Source: Rhodospirillaceae bacterium
GTDB lineage: Bacteria; Pseudomonadota; Alphaproteobacteria; Rhodospirillales; JABHCV01
Assembly (NCBI GenBank): GCA_018671895.1
Contig: JABHGV010000005.1
Coordinates: forward strand, 1 to 43,290
Length of the DNA stretch: 43,290 nucleotides
Direction: 5' to 3'
A program made the translations under genes and the position numbers. The notes below the pieces were generated by a model, which saw only the letters and a program-made list of their open reading frames with translations, did no database searches and was not told the DNA's origin. Positions 16,042 to 25,219 of this stretch are shown one piece after another. Numbering within the stretch: the first letter of the stretch is position 1; each line of letters begins with the position of its first letter.

Positions 16042-16060
16042 CTGGTGGCGTCCCCAACGG
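16042..16060. repeat. Right attachment-site copy inside tRNA-Glu
   Basis: The same 19 bp as 14319-14337, here forming the 3' end of the intact tRNA-Glu gene plus four downstream bases. Insertion at this place leaves the tRNA functional. Confidence 0.88.
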
Positions 16061-16121
16061 GATTCGAACCCGTGTTGCCGGCGTGAAAGGCCAGTGTCCT
16101 AGGCCTCTAGACGATGGGGAC
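16046..16121 (-). tRNA. tRNA-Glu (anticodon TTC)
   Basis: A full cloverleaf of 76 bases on the minus strand. The acceptor stem is GTCCCCA/TGGGGAC. There is a D-arm with GTCTAGAGGCCTAGGAC and an anticodon loop CTTTCAC with TTC at the complement of 16085-16087. The T-arm is ACGGGTTCGAATCCCGT, discriminator G, with encoded CCA. The 3' end serves as attachment site of the neighbouring element. Confidence 0.97.
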
Positions 16122-16309
16122 TGTGACCAGGAGCGGCTTAACTAAACGTCCCCGCCCATAAAATCAAGCAATACCTGTGCCGTGGAACACATTTCCCTTC
16201 CCTACCCTTTCGTGTGTTTCCAGACAGTATCGCGATCCATAAAATCCCCGCGACTTTCACGACAGTATTTCTTTGTTTTCAAAAAATCTCTTTTGGAGGA
16301 TTCCTCTTT

Positions 16310-17530
16310 ATGCTCACGGGTAAAGTTCTTGTCGCACAAGGTGGCGGACCGACCGCGGTTATTAACCAGTCTCTGGTCGGCGCGGTTATGGAAGCCCGCA
16401 AATTTTCGGGCGTCGAACATGTATACGGATCGCTGCATGGCATATCGGGCATCGTCAACGAGGACTTCCTTGATCTGACCCAGGAAACCACAGCCAACCT
16501 TGAATTGGTCGGCAACACTCCGTGCTCGGCGCTGGGCTCGACCCGCGACAAGCCGAACGTCAAATACTGTCAGGAAATTTTCAAGGTCCTGAAGGCCCAC
16601 GAAATAGGAACCTTCTTTTATATCGGCGGCAATGATTCGTCGGACGCCCTGAAAATTTTGTCTGCCATGGCGGAAAAAGAAAACTATCCGCTGACCGGCA
16701 TCCACATTCCGAAAACCATCGATAACGATCTGCCTGTTAACGATCACACACCGGGCTTCCCGTCCGCCGCTCGTTTTGTTGCCAGCGCCTTTGCCGGCAT
16801 CAACCAGGACAACATGGCGCTGCAAGGCGTCTACGTTGGCGTTGTCATGGGACGCCACGCTGGCTTCCTGACGGCTGCTGCGGCTGGTGCCCGGACATTC
16901 GGTGGCGATGCGCCGCACCTGATTTACCTGCCCGAACGCGCCTTCGATATGAACAGCTTCGTCAAAGACGTGAAAAAGGTTTACGACAAGCACGGTCGTT
17001 GCGTGATCGCCGTATCAGAAGGCATCCACGACAAAAAAGGCACGCCGATCATTACCAAGCTATCGAAAACGGTCGAAAAAGATGCCCATGGCAACATTCA
17101 GTTGTCGGGTACCGGCGCCCTGGCCGACCTGCTGACTGACGCCATTAAAAAGAAGACCGGCATCAGCCGCGTTCGTGGCGACACCTTTGGTTATTTGCAA
17201 CGCTCGTTCCTTGGTTGCGTATCAGACATCGACGCCATCGAAGCCCGTCAGGTCGGCGAGAAAGCGGCCCAGTTCGCCAACTTCTCCAACGCCAAGAGCG
17301 GCACCGTCACCATCCACCGTGTTGGTGACTATGCGGTCGAGTACAAGCTCAGCAAACTTGATGCGGTTGCCGGACTGACCAAGGTCATGGCCGACGGCTT
17401 CATCAACAAGGACGCCAACGGCGTTACATCGAAATTCATGGATTACCTGAACCCGCTTCTCGGCGCAGACATGCCGAAGGTCGGACGCCTTGACGCATCC
17501 AACCGGGTGAAGAAAATTTTGAACAAATAA
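16310..17530 (+). CDS. 6-phosphofructokinase, pyrophosphate-dependent type
   Basis: A 406-residue phosphofructokinase that phosphorylates fructose 6-phosphate in glycolysis. The N-terminal GGGPTAVINQSL loop, GGNDSSDAL and PKTIDNDLP are present. In ATP-dependent enzymes the second and third motifs read GGDGS and PGTIDND. A lysine in PKTIDND is the mark of the pyrophosphate-dependent class, so the reaction is probably reversible and uses PPi; this follows from family knowledge. The substrate-binding GVVMGRHAGF segment is also intact. The ATG at 16310 has a perfect GGAGGA upstream, so the longer frame from 16214 is rejected. A strong terminator follows at 17572-17604. Confidence 0.9.
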   Translation: MLTGKVLVAQGGGPTAVINQSLVGAVMEARKFSGVEHVYGSLHGISGIVNEDFLDLTQETTANLELVGNTPCSALGSTRDKPNVKYCQEIFKVLKAHEIGTFFYIGGNDSSDALKILSAMAEKENYPLTGIHIPKTIDNDLPVNDHTPGFPSAARFVASAFAGINQDNMALQGVYVGVVMGRHAGFLTAAAAGARTFGGDAPHLIYLPERAFDMNSFVKDVKKVYDKHGRCVIAVSEGIHDKKGTPIITKLSKTVEKDAHGNIQLSGTGALADLLTDAIKKKTGISRVRGDTFGYLQRSFLGCVSDIDAIEARQVGEKAAQFANFSNAKSGTVTIHRVGDYAVEYKLSKLDAVAGLTKVMADGFINKDANGVTSKFMDYLNPLLGADMPKVGRLDASNRVKKILNK

Positions 17531-17571
17531 TCGGGGGGAGACCCTCTTTTAAAAAGAGGGTTCCGTGAAAG

Positions 17572-17604
17572 ACGGGATGCGCCACCGGGCGCGTCCCGTT
17601 TTTT
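17572..17604 (+). terminator. Intrinsic terminator after phosphofructokinase
   Basis: A 12-bp stem (ACGGGATGCGCC at 17572-17583 with GGCGCGTCCCGT at 17588-17599, one G-T pair) is followed by a T run through 17604. A second A/T-flanked hairpin (ACCCTC...GAGGGT) lies just before it near 17541-17562. Confidence 0.9.
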
Positions 17605-17613
17605 CTTGGCCAA

Positions 17614-19404
17614 TCACCAGACCGGTGCCGCGTCCTCGATAATGATCTGGGCGCTGGACCGGCCCTGCCATGAATTGACGCGAATTTTACCGGCAATGTG
17701 GAACGGCGCACCGCCGTGTTTCAGCAACGCCTGACCCATCGGTGTTTCCACCGCACCAAAGGCAATGCCGTTCAGGCGTTTGCCGCTTTCATCGGTCAGG
17801 CTTAGGCGCAGATGGGACTGGTCGCGCCCGACCGGATCAGCATGCGCAATAACGGCTGATCGAATAACAAAACGTGGTTCCGGGTTACCCGCCCCATACG
17901 GCCCGACACCGGCCAGGGTTTCGGCCAGTTGAAGATTGGCGCCCCTAACGGCAATGCCGCCGTCGATGGTCATGCCGGGGATGGCAGGACGCGCCGCAAT
18001 ATCATCGGCCAGCCGATCATTCAGAAAGGCTCGCAAGTCTTCCAGACGATCACGTGGAACGGTAAGCCCGGCGGCCATGGCATGACCACCGCCTTTTTTC
18101 AGAATACCCGCCTGGCGGGCGGCGATAACGGCGGCACCCAAATCGATACCGGTGACCGAACGCCCGGACCCGGTTCCTTCTTTCTCGCCGATCCCGATAA
18201 CGAATGCCGGACGGTCGAATTTTTCTTTCAGGCGACTGGCGACAATGCCGACGACGCCCGGGTGCCAGCCCTCGCCTGCGGCAATGATCAGCGGATCGGG
18301 CTTTCCAGTTTCCTTGATGGATGCCTCAACCTGCGCCATCGCCTCTTGCTGAACGCGGGCCTCGATCTCTTGGCGCTCGCGGTTCAGGGTGTCCAGTTGG
18401 CTGGCAATATCGCTGGCCTCGGCCCCGTCATTGCTCGACAGGATGCGGCTGCCAAGGTCTGACTTGCCGACCCGGCCACCGGCATTAATGCGTGGCCCGA
18501 TAATGTATCCGGCGTGGTATGCGCCCGGCGGCTCGTCGATACCGGCGACGTCTGCCAGCGCCGTCAATCCTGTATTGTGACGTCCGGCCATGACCTTCAG
18601 GCCCTGCTTGACCAGCGCCCGGTTGACGCCCTTCAGCGGCACCACGTCGCATACAGTCCCCAGCGCCACCAGATCGAGCCATTGCAGCAGATCTGGCTCG
18701 GGCTTGTCCGTATACCAGCCCTGCTGGCGAAGCGCCCGGTTGACCCCGACGGCAAGCATGAAGGAAACCCCGACGGCAGCCAGAATGCCAAGTCCGCTGT
18801 CGTCATCAAGTCGGTTCGGATTGACCACCGCGGTGGCGGTCGGCAAGGCCTCTTCGACCACGTGATGATCAACAACAACAACATCCAGCCCGTCATCGGC
18901 TGCCGCCTGCAATGGTTCATGGGATGTAGTGCCACAATCCACAGTAACAACGACCGCCGCCCCGCCTTCACGCAATTTTTTCATCGCCGCCACGTTAGGG
19001 CCGTAGCCTTCGGCGATGCGATCGGGAATGTAGACCTGAACATCGGCACCGACGGCCTTGAAGAAGCGTTTCAGCAAGGCCGAAGACGTCGCCCCGTCAA
19101 CATCGTAATCGCCGAACACGGCGATGCCTTCACCACGGATGACTGCACCTGCAAGGCGGTCTGCGGCAGCTTCCATATCTTTCAGTGATGACGGGTCCGG
19201 CAGCAAGTCTTTCAAGGTGGGATTCAGGAAACTTTCGGCCTCGTCCAGGTCGATACCCCGGGCATCAAGCACACGCCCGACGATTTCAGGAACCCCGAGC
19301 CGTTGCGCCATCGCCAGCGCATTTCGGTCGTTGCACGCGCGCGCGATCCAGCGCCGCCCCGACAGGGATTTATCAACGCCGAGATAACTTTCGACGTCCG
19401 ACAT
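17614..19404 (-). CDS. recJ: Single-stranded-DNA exonuclease RecJ
   Basis: A 596-residue 5'-3' single-strand exonuclease of recombination and mismatch repair. The DHH phosphoesterase motifs are in order: GDYDVDGATSSALLKRF, TVDCGTTSHE, the DHH motif in VVVVDHHVV, and GPRINAGGRVGKS. A DHHA1 domain (GEGWHPGVVGIVASRLKEKF and GGGHAMAAGLTV) and a C-terminal OB-fold (ending WQGRSSAQIIIED) follow. Length is normal for the family. It lies two bases after the homoserine dehydrogenase gene and is probably translated from the same message. Confidence 0.95.
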   Translation of the reverse strand: MSDVESYLGVDKSLSGRRWIARACNDRNALAMAQRLGVPEIVGRVLDARGIDLDEAESFLNPTLKDLLPDPSSLKDMEAAADRLAGAVIRGEGIAVFGDYDVDGATSSALLKRFFKAVGADVQVYIPDRIAEGYGPNVAAMKKLREGGAAVVVTVDCGTTSHEPLQAAADDGLDVVVVDHHVVEEALPTATAVVNPNRLDDDSGLGILAAVGVSFMLAVGVNRALRQQGWYTDKPEPDLLQWLDLVALGTVCDVVPLKGVNRALVKQGLKVMAGRHNTGLTALADVAGIDEPPGAYHAGYIIGPRINAGGRVGKSDLGSRILSSNDGAEASDIASQLDTLNRERQEIEARVQQEAMAQVEASIKETGKPDPLIIAAGEGWHPGVVGIVASRLKEKFDRPAFVIGIGEKEGTGSGRSVTGIDLGAAVIAARQAGILKKGGGHAMAAGLTVPRDRLEDLRAFLNDRLADDIAARPAIPGMTIDGGIAVRGANLQLAETLAGVGPYGAGNPEPRFVIRSAVIAHADPVGRDQSHLRLSLTDESGKRLNGIAFGAVETPMGQALLKHGGAPFHIAGKIRVNSWQGRSSAQIIIEDAAPVW

Positions 19405-19406
19405 TT

Positions 19407-20699
19407 TTAAAAATCTTCTATGCGGATCATCACCGGACGCTCAACAACACCCTTCAAATCGGCAATGGCGTCGACGACACTGACCATGCGGAGCTCTTCG
19501 GTTTCATGCAACGTCATCACCAACGACACCTGCTCGCCCGGGTCGCGTCCGTGTTGCAGGATTGATTCCATGGAGACATCGTTATCGCGCAGGACTGCAG
19601 CAACATCGGCGACGAGTCCGGGCTCGTCAATGACTGTCAGGCGAATGTAATAAGCACCGAAATGACGATCCATCGAGGCCGGTTCTGCGGCACGCAAATC
19701 ACCGACAGGAATACCAAAGGTCGGCAGGCTGATGCCACGCGCGATATCGACAAGATCGCCAACCACCGCAGACGCCGTCGGCCCGGCCCCAGCGCCTCGG
19801 CCTTCCAGCATCAAGGTGCCAACTTGGTCACCCTCGGCAACAACGGCATTAAAGACGTCCTCTACACTGGCGATCGGGGCACTGTCAGGCACCATGCATG
19901 GATGCACGCGCTGTTCGATCCCGTGATCTGTTTCTGCTGCAATACCCAACAGCTTGATGCGATATCCCAGTTCCTCGGCGAACTGGATATCCAGTTGCGA
20001 TACCTGACGAATGCCTTCGATGTAGACAGAGCCAAAATCGACATTTCGGCCAAAGGCAACGGACGCCAGAATTGCCAGCTTGTGGGCGGCATCGACGCCA
20101 TCGATATCAAAGCTTGGGTCGGCCTCGGCAAAGCCCAGACGTTGGGCATCATCCAGCACCTCGGCGAAATCCAGACCTTCGTTGCGCATCCGCGACAGGA
20201 TGTAATTACAGGTCCCGTTGAGAATTCCATATACGCTGGACAATTTGTTGCCAGCCAGTCCCTCGCGCAGGGATTTGATAACTGGAATCCCCCCGGCGAC
20301 GGCGGCTTCGTAATTCAGGGTAACGCCCGCCTGTTCGGCGGCATTGGCCAGCGCAGTGCCATGATGGGCAACCAGTGCCTTGTTAGCGGTAACCACATGC
20401 TTGCCAGACTTGATGGCGGCTTCGACGACATCCTTGGCAACACCGTTCTCGCCACCGATCAGTTCAACGACAACGTCGGCATCCGCCTTGGCCGCCATTT
20501 CCACAGCGTCTTCGAAGAACGCATACCCGTCCAGCGGCACGCCCCTGTCGCGCGACTTGTCGCGGGCAGACACAGCCGTCACCTGTATCGAACGTCCTGA
20601 CCGGCTGGACAGCAGGTCAGCATTGTCCTGCAATACTTTCACGGTACCGGCACCGACCGTGCCAAGACCGGCAACGGCAATTTTCATGGGATTACTCAT
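19407..20699 (-). CDS. hom: Homoserine dehydrogenase
   Basis: This enzyme reduces aspartate semialdehyde to homoserine, on the path to threonine, methionine and isoleucine. The product has 430 residues: an NAD(P)-binding domain (AGLGTVGAGTVKVL near the start), the catalytic domain with NYEAAVAGGIPVIKSLREGL and GILNGTCNYILSRM, and a C-terminal ACT domain (LTVIDEPGLVADVAAVLRD) for feedback control by threonine. Two starts are possible, ATG at 20699 or 12 bp further in; neither has a strong ribosome binding site. It lies between the aminotransferase and recJ genes, all on one strand. Confidence 0.95.
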   Translation of the reverse strand: MSNPMKIAVAGLGTVGAGTVKVLQDNADLLSSRSGRSIQVTAVSARDKSRDRGVPLDGYAFFEDAVEMAAKADADVVVELIGGENGVAKDVVEAAIKSGKHVVTANKALVAHHGTALANAAEQAGVTLNYEAAVAGGIPVIKSLREGLAGNKLSSVYGILNGTCNYILSRMRNEGLDFAEVLDDAQRLGFAEADPSFDIDGVDAAHKLAILASVAFGRNVDFGSVYIEGIRQVSQLDIQFAEELGYRIKLLGIAAETDHGIEQRVHPCMVPDSAPIASVEDVFNAVVAEGDQVGTLMLEGRGAGAGPTASAVVGDLVDIARGISLPTFGIPVGDLRAAEPASMDRHFGAYYIRLTVIDEPGLVADVAAVLRDNDVSMESILQHGRDPGEQVSLVMTLHETEELRMVSVVDAIADLKGVVERPVMIRIEDF

Positions 20700-20720
20700 G
20701 GATAGACTTTCTTGAATTTC

Positions 20721-21944
20721 TTATCGCGCAGCGGCGTGCTTGTTTTCAGTTTCCTCGAGTGCCTTGTCATAATTCCCAAGGAACGCCTTGATGTTACGAA
20801 TAGCCTGACGAGTGCGGTGCAGGTTTTCGACCAGACCAATCCTGACATGACCATCGCCATGTTCGCCAAAGCCGATCCCCGGCGCAACGGCGACTTTCGC
20901 TTCGCGCAGCAGCAGCTTGGAAAATTCAATCGAGCCGAGATGCGCAAAGGCAGGCGGTATCGGCGCCCATGCAAACATCGTCGCTTTTGGTGATGGCACG
21001 TCCCATCCGGCGGCGGCCAGTCCTTCGATCAGAACGTCGCGGCGTTCCTTATACAACGCGCGCATTTCATCGACGCATTCCTGCGGTCCATTCAGGGCGG
21101 CGGCAGCGGCAACCTGAATCGGTGTGAACGCCCCATAATCCAGATACGACTTGATGCGAGTCAGTGCCGAAATCAGCGTCTTGTTGCCACTGGCAAATCC
21201 AATGCGCCAGCCGGGCATGTTGTAGGTTTTGCTCATCGAAGTGAATTCAACGGCAATGTCCCGGGCACCCGGCACCTGCAAGATTGATGGCGGCGGCTGG
21301 TCATCGAAATAGACTTCCGAATAGGCCAGGTCCGACAAAATCCAGATTTCATGATGGCGGCAGAATTCGACGACCCGGGCATAGAAATCCAGATCGACCA
21401 GTTCGGCCGTCGGATTGTTGGGGAAGTTCAAGACCAGCGCGCGAGGCTTCGGAGAAATTTCAGAAACGGCCTTTTCCAAGGCCTCCATATAGTCGGAATC
21501 TGCCGACACCGGCACATTGCGAACCGACGCACCGGCAATGATGAAGCCGAACGGATGGATCGGATAGCTTGGGTTGGGCACTAAAATGACATCGCCGGGG
21601 CTGGAAATAGCCGACGCCAGATTGGCCAGCCCTTCTTTCGAGCCCAGGGTGACGATGGTTTCCGATTCCGGATCGATGGAAACACCGAAGCGACGCTCGT
21701 AATAGGCCGATACCGCCTTGCGCAAACCGGGTATGCCACGCGAATTGGAATAGCGATGGGTCCGCGAGTCCTGTACCGCCTCGCACAATTTATCAACAAT
21801 GTGCTGTGGCGTCGGCTGGTCCGGGTTGCCCATGCCAAAATCGATGATGTCTTCACCATTGGCACGCGCGCGCGCCTTCATCGCGTTGACTTCGGCAAAC
21901 ACGTAAGGCGGCAAGCGCTGTATACGTTGGAACTCGCTGTCCAT
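20721..21944 (-). CDS. Class I/II aminotransferase (AlaC / LL-diaminopimelate aminotransferase-like)
   Basis: A 407-residue PLP-dependent aminotransferase of fold type I. The PLP lysine is in SMSKTYNMPGWRIGF. Other conserved pieces are IIDFGMGNPDQPTP, YSNSRGIPGLRKAVSAYY, LNFPNNPTAELV and the C-terminal VRIGLVENLHRTRQA. The overall pattern is that of the AlaC group, which transaminates pyruvate and glutamate. Close relatives in alphaproteobacteria are often annotated as LL-diaminopimelate aminotransferase, so the substrate is not settled. It is 21 bp upstream of hom in the same direction, as expected for amino-acid synthesis genes. Confidence 0.88.
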   Translation of the reverse strand: MDSEFQRIQRLPPYVFAEVNAMKARARANGEDIIDFGMGNPDQPTPQHIVDKLCEAVQDSRTHRYSNSRGIPGLRKAVSAYYERRFGVSIDPESETIVTLGSKEGLANLASAISSPGDVILVPNPSYPIHPFGFIIAGASVRNVPVSADSDYMEALEKAVSEISPKPRALVLNFPNNPTAELVDLDFYARVVEFCRHHEIWILSDLAYSEVYFDDQPPPSILQVPGARDIAVEFTSMSKTYNMPGWRIGFASGNKTLISALTRIKSYLDYGAFTPIQVAAAAALNGPQECVDEMRALYKERRDVLIEGLAAAGWDVPSPKATMFAWAPIPPAFAHLGSIEFSKLLLREAKVAVAPGIGFGEHGDGHVRIGLVENLHRTRQAIRNIKAFLGNYDKALEETENKHAAAR

Positions 21945-22044
21945 TTCAATGGTCCAAACTTACTTAAATTACAAACACTTGATCCTTATCGCCCCAAAAT
22001 AAGGCGATTTTACGGGGGAATAAATCAGTTGTCTCAGTTACGCC

Positions 22045-23166
22045 TCAGTTAACGAAGTAGATTTCCGCCCGCCTGTTACCGGCTTCGCCCGACGGCATGC
22101 TTTCATAGTAAAGCGGTGCGGTATCAGAACGTGCGTCAACGACGACATTGGCCGAGGCAAGCCCCAGGCGCATCAACTGCTTGCCGATAATCTGGGCACG
22201 GTCTACAGAGACTTTATAATTAACCATCTTGTGGCGAACCGGGTCCATGTTGCGGGTGCGGCTGCTGGCATGACCAACGATACGAACCTTGCCGCCGCGC
22301 TGACGGTGCAGGCTGACAATTTCAGTCAAAATCTGGCGATCCCTTCCGGTCAGGCCATAAGAGCCGTTGGCGAACAGGATCGTCGCCACATGCTGACCAC
22401 CAACCATTGGTGCAATCGGCCTTCTGAGCGACGCTTCGACGGAATTCATGGTCGGCGACGGGGCGGCGGCGAGTTGCTGCATCGGCGGAGTAGCTTGTGG
22501 TTGTTGCGGTGCCATGGCTTGCGCCGCGCCCTGCATTTCAACGCCACTGGACGATACAATCACTGTGGCAAACGGATCATCGCTTAAACTCGCCATGGAA
22601 TAGGCGGGCATTCCAGACGGCGGAGTCAGGCCGGCAATCCTCGGGGCCGGAGAAGGAGCCGTCATCGGCATGACCGGGGCAGCAGGTGCTGCAACAGGCA
22701 CAGACGGAGTCAGCGGCGGTTGCACGGCAACCACGGACGGTACCGGCATCGCCGGCGGTGCCGGTTGCTGTGGCGGCGTTTTGCTGGCCGTCAGCGTACT
22801 GGCAGCCTCGCCTTGTCGGGCGACAGCACCGGCGTATTTGCGTTTCGTGGTGTCAGCAACAAGGCCACCCTGGGCGGTGCGCTTCGGACGCTCGGGAACA
22901 CTTGCCAGGTTCGGGAAGCTTTTACCCTCGCCGGGGTTTTCCTTCACTTCATCGGGCACACTCTTGTTCTGGACCAGTTGACCGTCTTCGTCTTCACCGG
23001 CGAAGAAGTCGACGGTGCTGTTGTACCACTCAGCCGGGTTCAGCGAATCAGGCACAGACGAACAGGCGGAAACACCGGACACTCCCACCAATAACGTCAC
23101 CAGCGCAAGGATCCGTACCGAATGGCTGTTTTCATGATGAACCTGTTGTTTTTGCGTCATTTTCAT
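22045..23166 (-). CDS. Outer-membrane lipoprotein with OmpA-like peptidoglycan-binding domain
   Basis: A 373-residue envelope protein. A signal peptide ends in a lipobox (VSGVSAC, lipidated cysteine at residue 35). A long proline/alanine/glutamine-rich linker follows (about residues 95-240). The C-terminal domain (about 255-373) resembles OmpA: KVRIVGHASSRTRN, then NYKVSVDRAQIIGKQLMRLG, and the closing NRRAEIYFVN, which provide the diaminopimelate-binding asparagine and arginine. It probably ties the outer membrane to the cell wall. The linker explains the low complexity of this stretch. The gene ends about 100 bp before the aminotransferase gene; a hairpin in between has no U-tract. Confidence 0.85.
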   Translation of the reverse strand: MKMTQKQQVHHENSHSVRILALVTLLVGVSGVSACSSVPDSLNPAEWYNSTVDFFAGEDEDGQLVQNKSVPDEVKENPGEGKSFPNLASVPERPKRTAQGGLVADTTKRKYAGAVARQGEAASTLTASKTPPQQPAPPAMPVPSVVAVQPPLTPSVPVAAPAAPVMPMTAPSPAPRIAGLTPPSGMPAYSMASLSDDPFATVIVSSSGVEMQGAAQAMAPQQPQATPPMQQLAAAPSPTMNSVEASLRRPIAPMVGGQHVATILFANGSYGLTGRDRQILTEIVSLHRQRGGKVRIVGHASSRTRNMDPVRHKMVNYKVSVDRAQIIGKQLMRLGLASANVVVDARSDTAPLYYESMPSGEAGNRRAEIYFVN

Positions 23167-23362
23167 CGAACTTGGAGTCCCCTGGCCCTTAAAAAAATAT
23201 ACACGTCAAATTCTTTTCGCACTTGCACAATAATCAAAATACACGCATATCGTTAACGGACAATGATTAAGCAAGGCTTTCCACCGGGATAATTACACGA
23301 AACCTTTCAAATCCCCACACAATTTTCGCCATATCTATGAAACATGGCTTAGGGAATCAGGC

Positions 23363-25165
23363 ATGGACGACCAACCGTCAAAAAAGACCGAAACAGACGC
23401 CCTGGCGCATTCTTTCAGTGAGATCGCTGAACAAAGCCAGCGACTGCTCAACGATTTTGTCGCCCGCCAATCATCAGAGGGCGGCAAGGTCGATACCGGT
23501 TCCATGTCCCATATCACGTCTGCCTTTATGGAAATGACGACGCAAATGATGTCGAACCCGGCGAAGCTCGCCGAAGCCCAGATGTCATTGTGGAACGACT
23601 ACATGTCGTTGTGGCAATCGACCGCCAACCGGATGATGGGCGGCGATGCACCTGACGTTGTCGAACCGGAAAGCGGCGATCGGCGCTTCCGCGATGAATC
23701 CTGGAGCGAAAACGAAGTCTTCAACTACGTCAAGCAGTCCTATCTGCTGACATCGAACTGGGTCCGCTCGACCGTTGCCGATGTCGAAGGGCTGGATGAA
23801 AAAACCGCCAACAAAGTCGACTTTTTCACCCGTCAGTACGTCAACGCCCTGTCGCCCAGCAATTTTGCCGCGACCAACCCGGAAGTGATGCGGGAAGCCA
23901 TCGAAAGCAAGGGCGAAACCCTTGTCAAAGGCTTGAAGAACCTGCTCGGCGACCTGGAACGCGGCAAGGGACGGCTCGACATAACCATGACCGATACCAG
24001 CGCCTTTACGCTGGGGGAAAACGTCGCCACGACACCTGGCAAGGTTGTTTTTCGCAACGACCTTCTGGAACTGATTCAGTACGCACCTGCGACCAAGACC
24101 GTCTACAAGACGCCGCTGCTGATCGTCACGCCGTGGATCAACAAGTACTACATTCTCGATTTGCGTCCGGAAAACTCGCTGATCAAGTGGGCCGTCGATC
24201 AGGGCCACACGGTGTTCATCACCTCGTGGGTCAACCCTGATGAGAAACTGGCCGCAAAAGACTTCAACAATTACATGAAAGAAGGCGTGCTGGAATCGCT
24301 GGACGCCATCGAAGCAGCCACCGGAGAAAAACAGACCAACGTCATCGGATACTGCATCGGCGGCACCCTGCTGGCCTGCACACTGGCATATCTGCACGGT
24401 AAAAAAGGGGCTGATGCCAAGCGCATCAAGTCGGCGACCTATTTGACGGCGATGGTCGATTTCTCTGATCCGGGCGAACTTGGCATCTTTATCGACGAAG
24501 AACAGCTGGCCGACATGGACAAGAAAATGTTCGAACGCGGTTATCTGGAAGGCCGCGAAATGGCCGCCACCTTCAACATGATGCGCGACAACGACCTGAT
24601 CTGGTCTTTCGTCGTCAACAATTACTTACTGGGCAAGGACCCCTTCCCGTTCGATCTGCTGTACTGGAATTCCGACTCCACCCGCATGCCAGCGGCTATG
24701 CATTCGTTCTATTTGCGTAAAATGTATCTGGAAAACAAACTCGTCGAGCCGGGCGGCATAGAACTCGACGGCGTCGCCCTCGACCTGAAGAAAATCAAGA
24801 CACCCAGTTACATGCTGTCGACCCGCGATGACCATATCGCGCCGTGGCAATCGACCTATGCGGCGACTGATATCTATTCAGGACCGATCCGTTTCGTGCT
24901 GTCGGCGTCGGGTCACATTGCCGGTGTCGTCAACCCGCCGGTTAAGGAAAAGTACTGTTACTGGACCAACACCAAGATTCCGAAGAACCCTGAAAAATGG
25001 CTTGATGCGGCGAAACAGAACGACGGTTCATGGTGGCCCGACTGGAACAAATGGGTGGCCAAACACGCTGGCAAAAAAGATACTCCCGCCCGCACCCCCG
25101 GCGACGGCAAGCTGAAAAGCTTGGCTGATGCGCCCGGAACTTATGTTCAGGTCCGCTCTCAGTAA
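23363..25165 (+). CDS. phaC: Class I poly(3-hydroxyalkanoate) synthase
   Basis: A 600-residue polymerase that joins 3-hydroxyacyl-CoA units into storage polyester on granules. It has the PhaC N-terminal domain (about residues 60-250) and the catalytic alpha/beta-hydrolase core with the lipase-like box GYCIGG, whose cysteine is residue 331. The catalytic aspartate is in STRDDHIAPW and the histidine in LSASGHIAGVVNPP. Length and lack of a PhaE or PhaR partner fit class I. It stands alone, with no phaA, phaB or phaR next to it; meaB downstream hints at propionate or methylmalonyl-CoA metabolism. The start has a usable GGGA upstream. Confidence 0.96.
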   Translation: MDDQPSKKTETDALAHSFSEIAEQSQRLLNDFVARQSSEGGKVDTGSMSHITSAFMEMTTQMMSNPAKLAEAQMSLWNDYMSLWQSTANRMMGGDAPDVVEPESGDRRFRDESWSENEVFNYVKQSYLLTSNWVRSTVADVEGLDEKTANKVDFFTRQYVNALSPSNFAATNPEVMREAIESKGETLVKGLKNLLGDLERGKGRLDITMTDTSAFTLGENVATTPGKVVFRNDLLELIQYAPATKTVYKTPLLIVTPWINKYYILDLRPENSLIKWAVDQGHTVFITSWVNPDEKLAAKDFNNYMKEGVLESLDAIEAATGEKQTNVIGYCIGGTLLACTLAYLHGKKGADAKRIKSATYLTAMVDFSDPGELGIFIDEEQLADMDKKMFERGYLEGREMAATFNMMRDNDLIWSFVVNNYLLGKDPFPFDLLYWNSDSTRMPAAMHSFYLRKMYLENKLVEPGGIELDGVALDLKKIKTPSYMLSTRDDHIAPWQSTYAATDIYSGPIRFVLSASGHIAGVVNPPVKEKYCYWTNTKIPKNPEKWLDAAKQNDGSWWPDWNKWVAKHAGKKDTPARTPGDGKLKSLADAPGTYVQVRSQ

Positions 25166-25177
25166 TTCGTCCCATCA

Positions 25178-25219
25178 TTGACGAGCGTCAAGGAGCGTCC
25201 TCGAACCCGTTCCTAAAGT
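25178..25219 (+). promoter_or_regulatory. FNR/FixK-type box with class II promoter before hemerythrin
   Basis: A perfect palindrome TTGACGAGCGTCAA (25178-25191) fits the TTGA(C/T)-N4-(G/A)TCAA pattern of FNR/FixK regulators. A -10-like TAAAGT (25214-25219) predicts a start near 25226, putting the box centre at -41.5, the classic activating position. Confidence 0.72.

Larger units (their letters stand above)
14319..16060. mobile_element. Att-flanked mini-element in tRNA-Glu, cargo RelA/SpoT-domain gene
   Basis: About 1.72 kb bounded by 19-bp direct repeats of the tRNA-Glu 3' end. Inside, a perfect 18-bp inverted repeat stands exactly 34 bp from each direct repeat (14372-14389 and 15990-16007), and three more partial copies of the same motif lie near the ends. 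The interior is visibly richer in A and T than the flanking genes. Its only credible gene is the alarmone synthetase at 14684-15703. The spaces at 14338-14683 and 15704-16041 hold repeats and hairpins but no gene. No integrase, excisionase or replication gene is present, so it must be a remnant or be mobilised in trans, like a cis-mobilisable element. Confidence 0.75.

Noticed and set aside
15927-16145. 72-codon plus-strand frame ending across tRNA-Glu
   Set aside because: Its C-terminal half (GVPNGIRTRVAGVK...) is the well-known spurious translation of an antisense tRNA gene.
21967-22015. Hairpin ATCGCC/GGCGAT between the lipoprotein and aminotransferase genes as terminator
   Set aside because: The T-tract lies on the plus strand, but both genes are on the minus strand.
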